A DNA stretch of 64,000 bases from an uncultured Clostridia bacterium (GTDB taxonomy: Bacteria > Bacillota > Clostridia > Oscillospirales > Ruminococcaceae). Under the pieces are notes generated by a model. The model searched no databases and was not told where the DNA came from. It saw only the letters and a program-made list of their open reading frames with translations. Of the stretch, positions 33,063 through 43,852 are shown one piece after another. Every line of letters starts with the position of its first letter. Within the stretch, counting starts at the first letter, position 1. The translations under genes and the position numbers were made by a program. The stretch covers positions 1 to 64,000 of the forward strand of contig CANNSB010000001.1 in assembly GCA_947510165.1 (NCBI GenBank), read 5' to 3'.

Positions 33063-34283
33063 TTATGCGTCAGATGATTTTTTATTTTTTTTAGTTAAAG
33101 AAGATCCAGCAAAACCAACAGCACCTAGACCTAATACTAGGAATAGAAGCATAGAAGAAGATTCTCCAGTAGTTGGATTTTTTGTACCTGAACCTGAACC
33201 TGAACTTGTATCTGTTGTAGGAGGAGTTGTAGGATCGGTTTTAACTGGAACGCTATCAAAAAGCATGTTTGAAACATCTCCAGTTGGTATACCATTTCCA
33301 TTTAATTTATGCATAGTAGTATCAAGTGTTTGACCTTTTATAGTTGATTTTTGTTTAATGAAATATTTATTTCCTTTAACATATTCAACATCAACAAAAG
33401 AAAATTTACCATCTTTATCAGTTGTAGCTAGTTCGCTTACAAGAGTAGGATCTGACATATCTTCCTTAGTATATGAATATAGTTCAAATGTAGCACCTTC
33501 TATAGGTGTTTTATTAGTTGAATCAGTTAAAGTACCACCAACAGTGAATTTATTTAATTCTTCAATAATTATATTAGGTATATTTGTAGCAGCAGCTTTA
33601 ACTTCAACATCTACTGATTTAATAGTAGATCCTTCAGGAGTATTTGTTGCTCTTAAAGTATACATACCATAAGGAACATCTTTAAATGAAAATGATCCAT
33701 CTGCAGTAGACTTAGCGGTAGATATTGGTAGATCTTTTGTAACAGTTTTAGAATATAGAGCTAATTCTACATCAGGAACACCAACAGGAGGGGTTGCTTT
33801 ATCTATTATTTTACCACTAACGATACTAAGAGATAATTCGTTACTTAATTTAGCTTCAAAAGTAGAAGCAAGATCTGTAGTTGTAATTTCTACAAATGGA
33901 GTTTTATATGAAGAAGCATTATCCACAAAGCTTATTCTATAATTTGCAGCAGGGATACTATTAGCCGCTGTTCCTTCAAATATTGCAACACCATCTTTAT
34001 CAGTTGTTAAAGTTATTTTTAAAGGATTAACATCATCTATATCTCCGCTTCCAGCTTTAAGTTTATCTAATTGTAGTTTTAATCCTTCAATTTTTGTGTT
34101 TGAAGGGGAAACTTCTACAATAGCTTTAATATTACCGTGAACTCCGATAGGAGCAACACCAGTAGACGCAGTTTTTGAAGATGAGTCATCTATATTAACC
34201 TCTTTAGCAAAAACAGTAGTCGTAGAAAGTATTATCATAGCAGCTAGAATAGAAGAAATAATTCTTTTGAAATTTTTATTCAT
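33063..34283 (-). CDS. Surface protein with Cna-B/SpaA-like repeats and NPxTG signal
   Basis: 406 aa, ATG with SD AAAGGAG. Signal peptide ~1-26 (RIISSILAAMIILSTTTVFA). Three prealbumin-like Cna-B/carboxypeptidase-regulatory domains: ~50-145 (IKAIVEVSPSNTKIEGLKLQ), ~150-245 (DVELALYSKTVTKDLPISTA, GSFSFKDVPYGMYTLRAT), ~250-345 (TLTDSTNKTPIEGATFELYS, GKFSFVDVEYVKGNKYFIKQ). Then a Ser/Gly/Thr linker and NPTTG, hydrophobic span (SMLLFLVLGLGAVGFAGSSL), KKNKKSSDA. A sortase-anchored stalk or minor pilin-like protein. No sortase gene is in the window. Confidence 0.8.
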   Translation of the reverse strand: MNKNFKRIISSILAAMIILSTTTVFAKEVNIDDSSSKTASTGVAPIGVHGNIKAIVEVSPSNTKIEGLKLQLDKLKAGSGDIDDVNPLKITLTTDKDGVAIFEGTAANSIPAANYRISFVDNASSYKTPFVEITTTDLASTFEAKLSNELSLSIVSGKIIDKATPPVGVPDVELALYSKTVTKDLPISTAKSTADGSFSFKDVPYGMYTLRATNTPEGSTIKSVDVEVKAAATNIPNIIIEELNKFTVGGTLTDSTNKTPIEGATFELYSYTKEDMSDPTLVSELATTDKDGKFSFVDVEYVKGNKYFIKQKSTIKGQTLDTTMHKLNGNGIPTGDVSNMLFDSVPVKTDPTTPPTTDTSSGSGSGTKNPTTGESSSMLLFLVLGLGAVGFAGSSLTKKNKKSSDA

Positions 34284-34305
34284 TATAAAATTCGTCTCCT
34301 TTTTA

Positions 34306-34347
34306 TTAGTGTAAATAAAAATTTAATACAATTTTTATTTACACTAA
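34306..34347. repeat. 18 bp-arm inverted repeat upstream of the Cna-B type gene
   Basis: TTAGTGTAAATAAAAATT and exact complement around TAATAC, ~25 bp before the SD-start region: leader hairpin or operator. Confidence 0.7.
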
Positions 34348-34568
34348 ATGTTTAAAATATTTTTATATTGTATACAACTTCTTAGAATATACTAACACAT
34401 TATTATTTATAAGTAAATCATAAAGGGACTATATTATTTATAAATTATCACTAATGTATTATCGTTTGATATGAAAAATAATAAAGGCGTATTAATAAAT
34501 TTATTATTTTTTTATAATATATGATATACTTTTTATGTGAATATGTTATATATGAAAGGATGAGTTTT

Positions 34569-34940
34569 TTGAAATTTAAATTTTATCATACTAATATAAA
34601 TGTTTTTGATTTAGAAAAAAGTTTAACTTTTTATAAAGAAAGCTTAGGTTTAATAGAAGTTAAAAGAAAAGAATCAGAAGATGGTAGTTTTATCTTAGTC
34701 TTTTTAGGAGATGGTGAAACTAGTTATAGCTTGGAGCTAACTTTTCTTAAAAATAGAAAAGAAAAATATAATTTAGGTGATAATGAATTACATATAGCTT
34801 TTAAAGTTGATGATTATGATCAAGCTTATAAAAAACATAAAAAAATGGGATGTATTTGCTATGAAAATCCAAAAATGGGAATATATTTTATATCAGATCC
34901 AGATAATTATTGGATAGAGATTATTCCAATGGAAAGGTAG
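34569..34940 (+). CDS. Glyoxalase/VOC family protein (lactoylglutathione lyase-like)
   Basis: 123 aa from TTG 34569 (8 nt from AAAGGA); upstream in-frame starts have no SD. M/LKFKFYHTNINVFDLEKSLT is the first beta-alpha-beta-beta-beta unit with metal ligand His7; ELHIAFKVDDYDQAYKKH gives the second-unit His; the end FISDPDNYWIEIIPM supplies a Glu ligand. Glyoxalase I detoxifies methylglyoxal adducts; in a bacterium without glutathione another thiol would be used. Two genes with the next one, 12 bp apart. Confidence 0.85.
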   Translation: MKFKFYHTNINVFDLEKSLTFYKESLGLIEVKRKESEDGSFILVFLGDGETSYSLELTFLKNRKEKYNLGDNELHIAFKVDDYDQAYKKHKKMGCICYENPKMGIYFISDPDNYWIEIIPMER

Positions 34941-34952
34941 GTAATTATTAAA

Positions 34953-35438
34953 ATGATTATATCAAAAATAAATCAAGGATATGTTTTTGGAAATGAAGAA
35001 AATAGAAATAGAATTGTTATATATATGTCTTTTAGTTGTATAGATTGTTTAGTATTGTATAATAATTTAAAATATATTTTTAATGATCAAATAATGAAAT
35101 CTAATTTAGTTTTAATAATAAAACCTATTTACAAATCAAAATTTGAAATAGATGATGATATAAATAAAAATATTTTTATAGAAAGTTTAGATGATATAGG
35201 GTTTATTTTTAGCAAATTTGAGTTATATTCAAAAAAAGATAAAAATTTGTTTAAAGATATTTTTGGAAAAAAAATAGCTCCATCGGGTAATAATTATAAA
35301 TTTTTTGAAGATATAATAATAAAAGAAGTTGAAAATTTAAATATAATAGCTGTTCCAACTATATTCATAAATGAAAAAAGATATGATGATACTGTTTTTA
35401 CAGAAGAAGAATTTTTAAAACTTATAAAAAACAAATAA
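34953..35438 (+). CDS. DsbA/thioredoxin-fold protein, cytoplasmic
   Basis: 161 aa, ATG. No signal peptide. Active-site pair Cys29-x-x-Cys32 in YMSFSCIDCLVLYNNLKY, helical insertion (~65-130), and the cis-Pro motif IAVPTIFINEKRYD near the C-terminus, followed by EEEFLKLI: FrnE/DsbA-like oxidoreductase. The lack of signal suggests a cytosolic reductase or peroxide-response role. Follows the glyoxalase gene closely, so both may act in electrophile or thiol stress; inference. Confidence 0.75.
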   Translation: MIISKINQGYVFGNEENRNRIVIYMSFSCIDCLVLYNNLKYIFNDQIMKSNLVLIIKPIYKSKFEIDDDINKNIFIESLDDIGFIFSKFELYSKKDKNLFKDIFGKKIAPSGNNYKFFEDIIIKEVENLNIIAVPTIFINEKRYDDTVFTEEEFLKLIKNK

Positions 35439-35480
35439 AAATAGCAGAGTTTATAAACTCTGCTATTTTTATTTGTTTTT
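35427..35480. terminator. 54 bp perfect palindrome across two convergent stop codons
   Basis: 27 bp arms, each reading AAAAACAAATAAAAATAGC then AGAGTTTA. It contains the last codons of both genes, so both proteins end in KNK. Bidirectional terminator. Confidence 0.85.
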
Positions 35481-35765
35481 CTCTCGCTCTCTATTACGCA
35501 TATCTCTATATAATATATATGCTTTTGCAACTTCTGCATATTCTTTTATTAGCCCTATCTCCACTATATCTTGAATTTCTTCTACATGGAGTGGATTTTT
35601 TTGAATTTTTTTATCGATTTCTTCTGTGATTTTCATAATTTTTGTATAGTCTATCTCTGTTCCGGTTGCATATGCTGATTTTCGTATAGCATTCACAATT
35701 TTTATAACATCATATCTTTCTCTTAATCCGTCTCTTTTAATAACTTCATTATAATGTATAGACAT
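35469..35765 (-). CDS. Free-standing ATP-cone domain protein
   Basis: 98 aa, ATG with SD AAAGGAG. The whole protein is an ATP-cone: VIKRDGLRERYDVIKIVNAI, RKSAYATG, KITEEIDKKIQKN, HVEEIQDIVEIGLIKEYAEV, AKAYILYRDMR. Normally this nucleotide-sensing module is fused to NrdA, NrdD or some NrdB/NrdF proteins, or to the zinc ribbon of NrdR; here it stands alone as last gene of the nrdIEF operon, 19 bp after nrdF. The class Ib NrdE upstream lacks a recognisable N-terminal cone, so this could be a detached allosteric subunit, or a regulator. Role unproven. Confidence 0.85.
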   Translation of the reverse strand: MSIHYNEVIKRDGLRERYDVIKIVNAIRKSAYATGTEIDYTKIMKITEEIDKKIQKNPLHVEEIQDIVEIGLIKEYAEVAKAYILYRDMRNREREKNK

Positions 35766-35783
35766 CTAAATAATCTCCTTTAT

Positions 35784-36746
35784 TTAAAAATCAAAATCAG
35801 TATCTTTTAAGGATTCAACTTTTGTAGATTTTATATATCCATTTCCTTTTGTTGAAAAAAAGTCATGATTTTTTGTATCAGTTCGTAGTCCATTTATAAT
35901 AATAGGATTAACCTTTGATTCATCTATGTTAAAATAGGGATCAAAACCAAGGTTCATCATAGCTTTATCAGCGTTGTATTGGACAAATGTATGGACTTGA
36001 TCTTGTAGATTAAGTGTTGAATATAGTTCATTTGTATATTTAGTTTCGTTGTCAAAAAGCTTATCTAGTGTATTAATAATATTTTTATAGGTAGTTTCTT
36101 GTTGTTTCATAGAAAGTTCTGAAAATAGTTGCTGTGCTAAAATTCCGACATAAACACCATGAACGGCTTCATCTCTAATTATTAGATTTATAATTTCGCC
36201 ACTGTTCATAAGTTTTCCTTGACCCGAAAGAAATAAAGGGTAGAAAAAACCAGAATAAAAAAGAAAACTTTCCAAAAACACACTTGTCGCCATTGCTTCA
36301 ACTAATGTTTGTTTATTATTTATAGATTCATAGCTTTTGTTTATAGTGTCAGCTTTTTTTTGAACATAATCATTTGATTCAATCCAACTAAAAATTTCGT
36401 CAATTCTGTCCATACTGCATAGTGTAGAAAATATACTACTATAACTTTTAGCATGCATATGTTCCATCGCACCCATAAATGATAGAACAGATTTTTGATG
36501 AGGATTGTTAATTGCTTTTGACATTAAAGGTATTCCAACATCTCCTTGTTGTGTATCAAGGAGGGTCAGACCACCTAGAACACGTTCATAGGTATACTTT
36601 TCTTCATCTGATAAAGTTATATAATCTAATTTATCATCTGTTAAAGGAATTTCTTCATCAACCCAAAATTGTCTAACATTTTGATCCCAAAAAAGTTTGG
36701 TGAAATCATCTTCCATTCGATTCCAATTTATTGCAGAATATTTCAT
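35784..36746 (-). CDS. nrdF: Ribonucleotide reductase class Ib, beta subunit
   Basis: 320 aa, ATG with SD AAAAGGAGA. Dimetal ligands Asp64 (LTLLDTQQ), Glu95 and His98 (AMEHMHAKSY), Glu159 (SVFLES), Glu193 and His196 (RDEAVHGVY), and radical Tyr102. NrdF makes the tyrosyl radical for NrdE; in class Ib the metal is usually manganese activated with reduced NrdI. C-terminus ends in DTDFDF, the tail that docks on NrdE. In operon nrdI-nrdE-nrdF-cone. Confidence 0.95.
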   Translation of the reverse strand: MKYSAINWNRMEDDFTKLFWDQNVRQFWVDEEIPLTDDKLDYITLSDEEKYTYERVLGGLTLLDTQQGDVGIPLMSKAINNPHQKSVLSFMGAMEHMHAKSYSSIFSTLCSMDRIDEIFSWIESNDYVQKKADTINKSYESINNKQTLVEAMATSVFLESFLFYSGFFYPLFLSGQGKLMNSGEIINLIIRDEAVHGVYVGILAQQLFSELSMKQQETTYKNIINTLDKLFDNETKYTNELYSTLNLQDQVHTFVQYNADKAMMNLGFDPYFNIDESKVNPIIINGLRTDTKNHDFFSTKGNGYIKSTKVESLKDTDFDF

Positions 36747-36776
36747 TATATAATATATCTCCTTTTAATAGGGGTG

Positions 36777-38855
36777 TTATACAGAACAAGCCATACAATT
36801 TTCTATAGTTAAATTTTTTGTTCTGGTGTAGTATAGACTTTTTAGGCCTTTTTGCCAAGCGTATATATATAACTTTGCAAGATCTCTCGTGGTAGTGTTA
36901 TTTGTCGCGAAAAGAGTTGTGCTGATTCCTTGATCCACATGATTTTGAACTTCTGAAACAAGATCTATAATATTTTTCATATCCATATTATATGCAGATT
37001 TATAAAAAAAGAAATTATCAGATGACAGGTATGGCATAGGATAATAGGTAGTTGCGTTTCCATATGTTCTTGTTTCTATATGATCTACAATTGGAGCTAT
37101 AGATGGAGTTGAGTTTTGGATATATGATATTGATTGTGTCGGAGCTATTGCCAATCTATATGCGTGATATAGACCATTTTTCATAACTTCATCTTTTAGT
37201 GTATTCCATTTATTAATATCTGGGATTGTGATACCTTTAAATATATTTTTTATTATATCAGTTTTTGGAGAAAAATCTTCTTCAAGATATTTATCAAAGT
37301 ATACTCCAGAAGCGTAGTCTGATTTATTAAAATCTTTAAATGTTTCATTTTTTTCTTTTGATACAAGCATACTTTTTTCTATAGAATAATAATTAATTAT
37401 CATAAAAAAAGTTCTTACGAAATCCCGAGCTTCATCACTTTCATAGTTTATATGATTTTTTGCTAAAAACCCATGTAGGTTCATGGCCCCAAGACCAATC
37501 GAATGAAAATCTTTATTTGCTTTTGATATACTAGGTGCATTTTTCACATTGGAGAGAACACTAACACAGGTTAATGAATCTACAGCGGTATGAACAATAT
37601 TTCGTATATCTTTGCTTTCCATAGTGTTGGTTATATTTAAAGATCCAAGATTACAGCTTACATCATAGCCTATATCATCTTCTTCACCATAGTTATTCAT
37701 TATAGAAGTTTTTTGTATTTGAAATATTTCTGTACAAAGATTAGACATTTTTATATCCCCTATATTTTTAAGAGGATTAAATTTATTTGCAGTTGATTTA
37801 TATATGATATATGGATATCCAGATTCAAATTGAATTTGGGCAATTTTTATTAAAAGTTGTCTTGCATTGATAAACTTTTTTTTCACTTTATTATTTTCTA
37901 AAAGTTTATCATACATGATATCCATATCCATATCATCCATATGTTTATTATATTGTTTATAAATAGTTAATGGAGCAAAAAGAGCTATTTGTTTATTTTC
38001 TTTCGCCAGCTCAAAAAATTTATCAGAAATTATTAAGGCAACAGAAAGTGTTTGTATTCTACTTTTTTCATCTGAGTTTATCTTTTTAGTGTCCAAAAAT
38101 TCTTCAACATCCCAGTGAAAAATATTTAAATAAACTGCTCCAGCTCCTTTTCTCTGTCCCATTTGATCAGCATAGTTAAAAGAATCTTCTAATAATTTCA
38201 TAACTGGAACAATTCCTTTACAGGCATGTTCCACATCTTTTATGGTTTCGCTCTTTCCACGCAATTTTGAAAGATTTAAAGCGACTCCTCCACCTATTTT
38301 CGAAAGTTGCATAGATGTTCCAATATTAAAGGCTATAGAGTTTAATGTGTCATCTAACTCTAATAAAAAGCAAGAAACCATCTCTCCTCGCCTAGCTTTT
38401 CCTGCATTTAAAAATGTTGGAGTTGCTGGTTGATATTGCTGTTTGATCATTGATAGACCCATGGATATTGCAAGGTTTATATCTCCCTGTGCAAGGTATA
38501 AAGAAACAGATATTATTCTATCTTGATATGTTTCTAAGTATTTTTGCTTGTCATTAGTTTTAAGTGAATAGTCTTTATAAAATTTTGATATAGCCATAAA
38601 AGATTGAAATTCAAAATTTATAGAATATATAGTTTCTTTTATTTTCAATATATCTAGTTTAGTATATTTTTCAAAAAAATCCACATAATATTTATTTTCT
38701 ATTAAATATTCTATTCTTTCTATATAGTCATTAAAATTAATCATTTTACTATTGATTTCTTTTTGAAATTCTATGATTGCTTCTTTGTCTTTTTGAAGAT
38801 TAAAGAATCCATCAACCTTCATCATAATTTCATTATTTTTTTCTAAATAAATCAA
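36777..38855 (-). CDS. nrdE: Ribonucleotide reductase class Ib, alpha subunit
   Basis: 692 aa from TTG 38855, kept because IYLEKNNEIMMKVDGFFNLQ matches the usual NrdE N-terminus. Motifs: QPATPTFLNAGKARRGEMVS (active-site thiols with CFLLELDD), KIGGGVALNLS, NLCTEIF, PTQSISYIQNSTPSIAPI, and the C-terminal redox pair in ENCMACSV. Reduces ribonucleoside diphosphates. The N-terminus begins directly with the NrdE fold without a full ATP-cone. Overlaps nrdI by 23 bases. Confidence 0.95.
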   Translation of the reverse strand: MIYLEKNNEIMMKVDGFFNLQKDKEAIIEFQKEINSKMINFNDYIERIEYLIENKYYVDFFEKYTKLDILKIKETIYSINFEFQSFMAISKFYKDYSLKTNDKQKYLETYQDRIISVSLYLAQGDINLAISMGLSMIKQQYQPATPTFLNAGKARRGEMVSCFLLELDDTLNSIAFNIGTSMQLSKIGGGVALNLSKLRGKSETIKDVEHACKGIVPVMKLLEDSFNYADQMGQRKGAGAVYLNIFHWDVEEFLDTKKINSDEKSRIQTLSVALIISDKFFELAKENKQIALFAPLTIYKQYNKHMDDMDMDIMYDKLLENNKVKKKFINARQLLIKIAQIQFESGYPYIIYKSTANKFNPLKNIGDIKMSNLCTEIFQIQKTSIMNNYGEEDDIGYDVSCNLGSLNITNTMESKDIRNIVHTAVDSLTCVSVLSNVKNAPSISKANKDFHSIGLGAMNLHGFLAKNHINYESDEARDFVRTFFMIINYYSIEKSMLVSKEKNETFKDFNKSDYASGVYFDKYLEEDFSPKTDIIKNIFKGITIPDINKWNTLKDEVMKNGLYHAYRLAIAPTQSISYIQNSTPSIAPIVDHIETRTYGNATTYYPMPYLSSDNFFFYKSAYNMDMKNIIDLVSEVQNHVDQGISTTLFATNNTTTRDLAKLYIYAWQKGLKSLYYTRTKNLTIENCMACSV

Positions 38856-39207
38856 AATTATTAACCCTTTCTTCTACTAAAATTACATCTTTTTGAAAAC
38901 CGGAAGACTCAAATTTATGAATTATAGGTATAGAAAATTTAGATGAAATTATATCTGCAGCTTGTGCAAAATATTTACCGAAAGATCTATTTCCGCTAGA
39001 AATAACTCCAACTAAAAATTTATTGTTTTTCTCTAAAAAGTTCATTACATTTTTTGGAACTTCTCCCAGTTGTGTGGTATATGTTATAAGTATAAATTCT
39101 TTATCTATAGTGTCAATGTCTTGTATATTTACTATAGAGTAGTTTATATTAAGTTTTTTAACAAATTTTAGAACGTTGCCTGTTTTAGAGCAAAATGCTA
39201 TAATCAT
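38833..39207 (-). CDS. nrdI: NrdI flavodoxin-like activator
   Basis: 124 aa, ATG. Flavodoxin-like: IIAFCSKTGNVLKFVKKLN (FMN phosphate loop SKTGNV), FILITYTTQLGEVPKNVMNF, GVISSGNRSFGKYFAQAADI (FMN loop). NrdI supplies superoxide or peroxide to NrdF for Mn cofactor assembly. First gene of the operon. Confidence 0.9.
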   Translation of the reverse strand: MIIAFCSKTGNVLKFVKKLNINYSIVNIQDIDTIDKEFILITYTTQLGEVPKNVMNFLEKNNKFLVGVISSGNRSFGKYFAQAADIISSKFSIPIIHKFESSGFQKDVILVEERVNNFDLFRKK

Positions 39208-39310
39208 ATATACCTCTATGTATTATTATAAAATCATTTCTAATAATACCACAATTATATCATCTTGAGTATCATAATTATTTTATATTAGATTGGGGTG
39301 TGTTTATTTT

Positions 39311-39715
39311 ATGGATATATTGTATAAATTTGAAAAAACAGTTGATACACAAAAACTTGTAGATCTTTTTAAATCTGTAGAGTGGAAATCAGCAGACTAT
39401 CCAGAGGAACTTACAAAAGCTATTCAAAATTCTCATAAAGTTATAACTGCTTTTGATGGAGATAGATTAGTCGGAATAATAAATGGAATTAGTGATGGAC
39501 ATATGGTTGTATATTTTAGTTATGTAATAGTTCATCCAGATTATCATGGAAAAAAAATAGGGGAAACGATGATGAATTCTATCCTTAGTTTTTATGAAGA
39601 TTTAAAGGTGAAAGTGCTAATGTCTTATAACGTTTCAAATGGTTTTTATAAAAAACTTGGATTTATAGAAGAAGAAGGAAAGACAATATATATTCAAAAA
39701 AAATACGGGTTTTAA
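39311..39715 (+). CDS. GNAT-family N-acetyltransferase
   Basis: 134 aa from ATG 39311 (SD GGGGTG; an upstream in-frame GTG-like start is part of the SD). GNAT core: ITAFDGDRLVGIINGISDGH, FSYVIVHPDYHGKKIGETMM (acetyl-CoA loop HGKKIG), YNVSNGFYKKLGFIEEEG. Substrate unknown. First of a plus-strand run with thyA and folA, 25 bp before thyA. Confidence 0.85.
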   Translation: MDILYKFEKTVDTQKLVDLFKSVEWKSADYPEELTKAIQNSHKVITAFDGDRLVGIINGISDGHMVVYFSYVIVHPDYHGKKIGETMMNSILSFYEDLKVKVLMSYNVSNGFYKKLGFIEEEGKTIYIQKKYGF

Positions 39716-39740
39716 TATAATAATAAATGGGGTATATTTC

Positions 39741-40568
39741 ATGAGTGGTTTTGACGAATTATTTATAGATAATTGTATTAAAATATTAGCTAATAAAGTT
39801 GATAAAGATATAGAAACAAGAGCTAAATGGCTTGATGGAACTCCTGCTTATACGGCAAAAACATTTGGTTTGGTAAACAGATATGACCTTTCTAAAGAAT
39901 TTCCTATTATGACATTGAGATATCTAAATTTTTTTGCTTTAGTCGATGAAATATTATGGATTTGGCAAAAAAAATCAAATAAAACATCTGATTTGTCTAG
40001 TAAAATATGGGATAGCTGGGCTGGTGGAGATGGAACAATAGGAAAAGCATATGGGTATCAATTAGGTATTAAACATAAATATGATGAAGGTATGTTTGAT
40101 CAAGTTGATCGCATTCTATATGATCTTAAATATAATAAATATAGTCGTCGTATAATATCAAATATATATAATCACACAGATTTATCAGAGATGGGTTTAT
40201 ATCCATGTGCATATAGCATGACTTTTAATGTCACTGGAAATAGGTTAAACGGAATTTTAAACCAAAGATCTCAAGATATGCTTGTAGCAAATAGCTGGAA
40301 TGTTACGCAGTATGCTATTTTGATGCATATGTTTGCTATATCATCTGGACTAGAAGTTGGTGAATTAGTTCATGTAATAGCAGATGCACATATATATGAC
40401 AGACATATAGATATTATTAAATCTTTAATAAATAATAAAAAACATCCATCTCCTAATTTAATAATTGATACTAATATTTCAAATTTTTATAAATTTGATG
40501 TTAATAGTTTTAAATTAGATGGATATAATTATAGCCAAAAAATAAATAATATACCTGTTGCTATATAG
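39741..40568 (+). CDS. thyA: Thymidylate synthase
   Basis: 275 aa, ATG with weak SD GGGGTA. Catalytic Cys156 in MGLYPCAYSM; folate/dUMP motifs RNQRSQDM-type segment LNQRSQDMLVANSWNVTQYA, and HVIADAHIYDRH at the end. Converts dUMP with methylene-THF to dTMP and DHF; the next gene (folA, 18 bp on) recycles DHF. Together with the adjacent nrd operon a deoxynucleotide-synthesis block. Confidence 0.95.
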   Translation: MSGFDELFIDNCIKILANKVDKDIETRAKWLDGTPAYTAKTFGLVNRYDLSKEFPIMTLRYLNFFALVDEILWIWQKKSNKTSDLSSKIWDSWAGGDGTIGKAYGYQLGIKHKYDEGMFDQVDRILYDLKYNKYSRRIISNIYNHTDLSEMGLYPCAYSMTFNVTGNRLNGILNQRSQDMLVANSWNVTQYAILMHMFAISSGLEVGELVHVIADAHIYDRHIDIIKSLINNKKHPSPNLIIDTNISNFYKFDVNSFKLDGYNYSQKINNIPVAI

Positions 40569-40586
40569 AATATGATGGAGTGATTT

Positions 40587-41114
40587 ATGAAATTTATAGT
40601 TGCGATAGATATAAATAGAGGAATTGGATTTAAAGGAAATCTTCTTTTAAAAATTCCAGAAGATATGTCTTTTTTTAAAAAAATAACTCTAGGAAATATT
40701 ATAGTTATGGGGAGAAACACATATGAATCTTTGCCAAATAAAGCTCCTCTTTACGGTAGAATAAATATAATATTAACTAGAAATAGGGATATAAATCCAG
40801 ATGGATTTATATCATTTTATACAGAAAAAAGTCTTAGAAAATATCTTGAAAAAGAGAAGCTAAAAGAAATTTTTATAATAGGTGGAGAACAGATATATAA
40901 TATTTTTCAAAAAGATTTTACCGAAGGATATGTTACACAGATAGATTACTCTTTTGATGCAGATTGTTTTTTTCCAGATATTTTCAAAGATAAAAATATC
41001 TTCTTATCTGAAACTATTTCTACTGGACTGCATAAAAATATAAAATATAAAATAGAAAAATATGTAAATAATAAGACAAATAAATACCAAAAAACACTAA
41101 CAAATATTTTATAA
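40587..41114 (+). CDS. folA: Dihydrofolate reductase
   Basis: 175 aa, ATG with SD GGAG. MKFIVAIDINRGIGFKGNLL, the Met20-loop equivalent, PEDMSFFKKITLGNIIVMGR with NTYESLP (NADPH site), RINIILTRN, EIFIIGGEQIYNIF (GGxxIY). Slightly long, with a Lys/Asn-rich tail (KYVNNKTNKYQKT). Works with ThyA. Confidence 0.95.
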   Translation: MKFIVAIDINRGIGFKGNLLLKIPEDMSFFKKITLGNIIVMGRNTYESLPNKAPLYGRINIILTRNRDINPDGFISFYTEKSLRKYLEKEKLKEIFIIGGEQIYNIFQKDFTEGYVTQIDYSFDADCFFPDIFKDKNIFLSETISTGLHKNIKYKIEKYVNNKTNKYQKTLTNIL

Positions 41115-41133
41115 TATTGTTTAGTGTTTTTTT
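41091..41133 (+). terminator. Terminator of thyA-folA
   Basis: AAAACACTAACAAATATT / AATATTGTTTAGTGTTTT arms with one mismatch and eight T; begins inside the end of folA. Confidence 0.75.
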
Positions 41134-41166
41134 TATTTAAATATTTTATATAGGGAGATTAATTAT

Positions 41167-41514
41167 ATGAATATTGAAATTAGCAATGTCAAAAATGCAG
41201 TTGAAAATAAAAAGATATTAGGTAGATATGGATCATTTTTTATTACATATTTTATAAATATTGATATAGATAATAATCTTAGAATTGTCAAAAAAAATAT
41301 ATATAAATATATAGATATTTTCACATATATTGATAACTTATGTGAAACTTTATATGAAAAATTATTTGTTTTATTTATTGAAGAAAATGATTCATGCTTT
41401 AATTCATTATCTGATAGTATAAATTTTTATAATAATATTAGCAAAGAGATTAATCTAGAGATCATTTCTTTTATTAAATATAAAATAGAAAAAGTTTGTA
41501 AAAAAACTTTTTAA
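41167..41514 (+). CDS. Hypothetical protein (115 aa)
   Basis: ATG with SD AGGGAG. Soluble, Asn/Ile/Tyr-rich, no signal peptide. Starts with MNIEISNVKNAVENKKILGR and has a possible amphipathic helix (ETLYEKLFVLFIEENDS); three Cys. Sits alone between the folA terminator and groEL. No family recognised. The ~125 bases after it up to the groEL terminator hold nothing I can name. Confidence 0.5.
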   Translation: MNIEISNVKNAVENKKILGRYGSFFITYFINIDIDNNLRIVKKNIYKYIDIFTYIDNLCETLYEKLFVLFIEENDSCFNSLSDSINFYNNISKEINLEIISFIKYKIEKVCKKTF

Positions 41515-41638
41515 CTCTAAATTATATATTATCACTGACGATATTATATAGGTAGCGGTTATTAGAAAATAGAGTATTAGCTGTTATTGGGGTTTAATTT
41601 TATTGGGGTAAGGAACTGGATAAATAAAAATTGTTAAT

Positions 41639-41682
41639 AAAAAATAAAAGAAGAGGATTTAAAATCCTCTTCTTTTATTTTT
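41639..41682. terminator. Terminator of groES-groEL
   Basis: AAAATAAAAGAAGAGGATTT and complement, T-runs on both strands. Confidence 0.85.
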
Positions 41683-41727
41683 TATATATAGTTATAAATG
41701 TAAGGGTAGATACTAATATTATAAATA

Positions 41728-43410
<1,683 letters not shown>

Positions 43411-43424
43411 TTATTTATATTAAA

Positions 43425-43718
<294 letters not shown>

Positions 43719-43742
43719 CTAAATTAATAAAAATTTGATTAG

Positions 43743-43769
43743 TTAGCACTCTTGTTATTATACTGCTAA
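43743..43769. promoter_or_regulatory. Imperfect CIRCE element of groESL
   Basis: TTAGCACTC-N9-TACTGCTAA: one perfect half and one with two mismatches to GAGTGCTAA. The minus-strand -10 TATAAT (43762-43757) overlaps the altered half. Confidence 0.85.
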
Positions 43770-43852
43770 CTGATAATATTAATTGTACTAATAAAATAAA
43801 AAAAATCAAGTCTTTTTTATATAAAATATATTTTTTGTGCAAATTAAACAAT

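Noticed and set aside
35784..38855. NrdR boxes before nrdI
   Set aside because: The region at 39208-39300 has only a loose match (GATATAATTGTGG on the minus strand); not enough to call a site.
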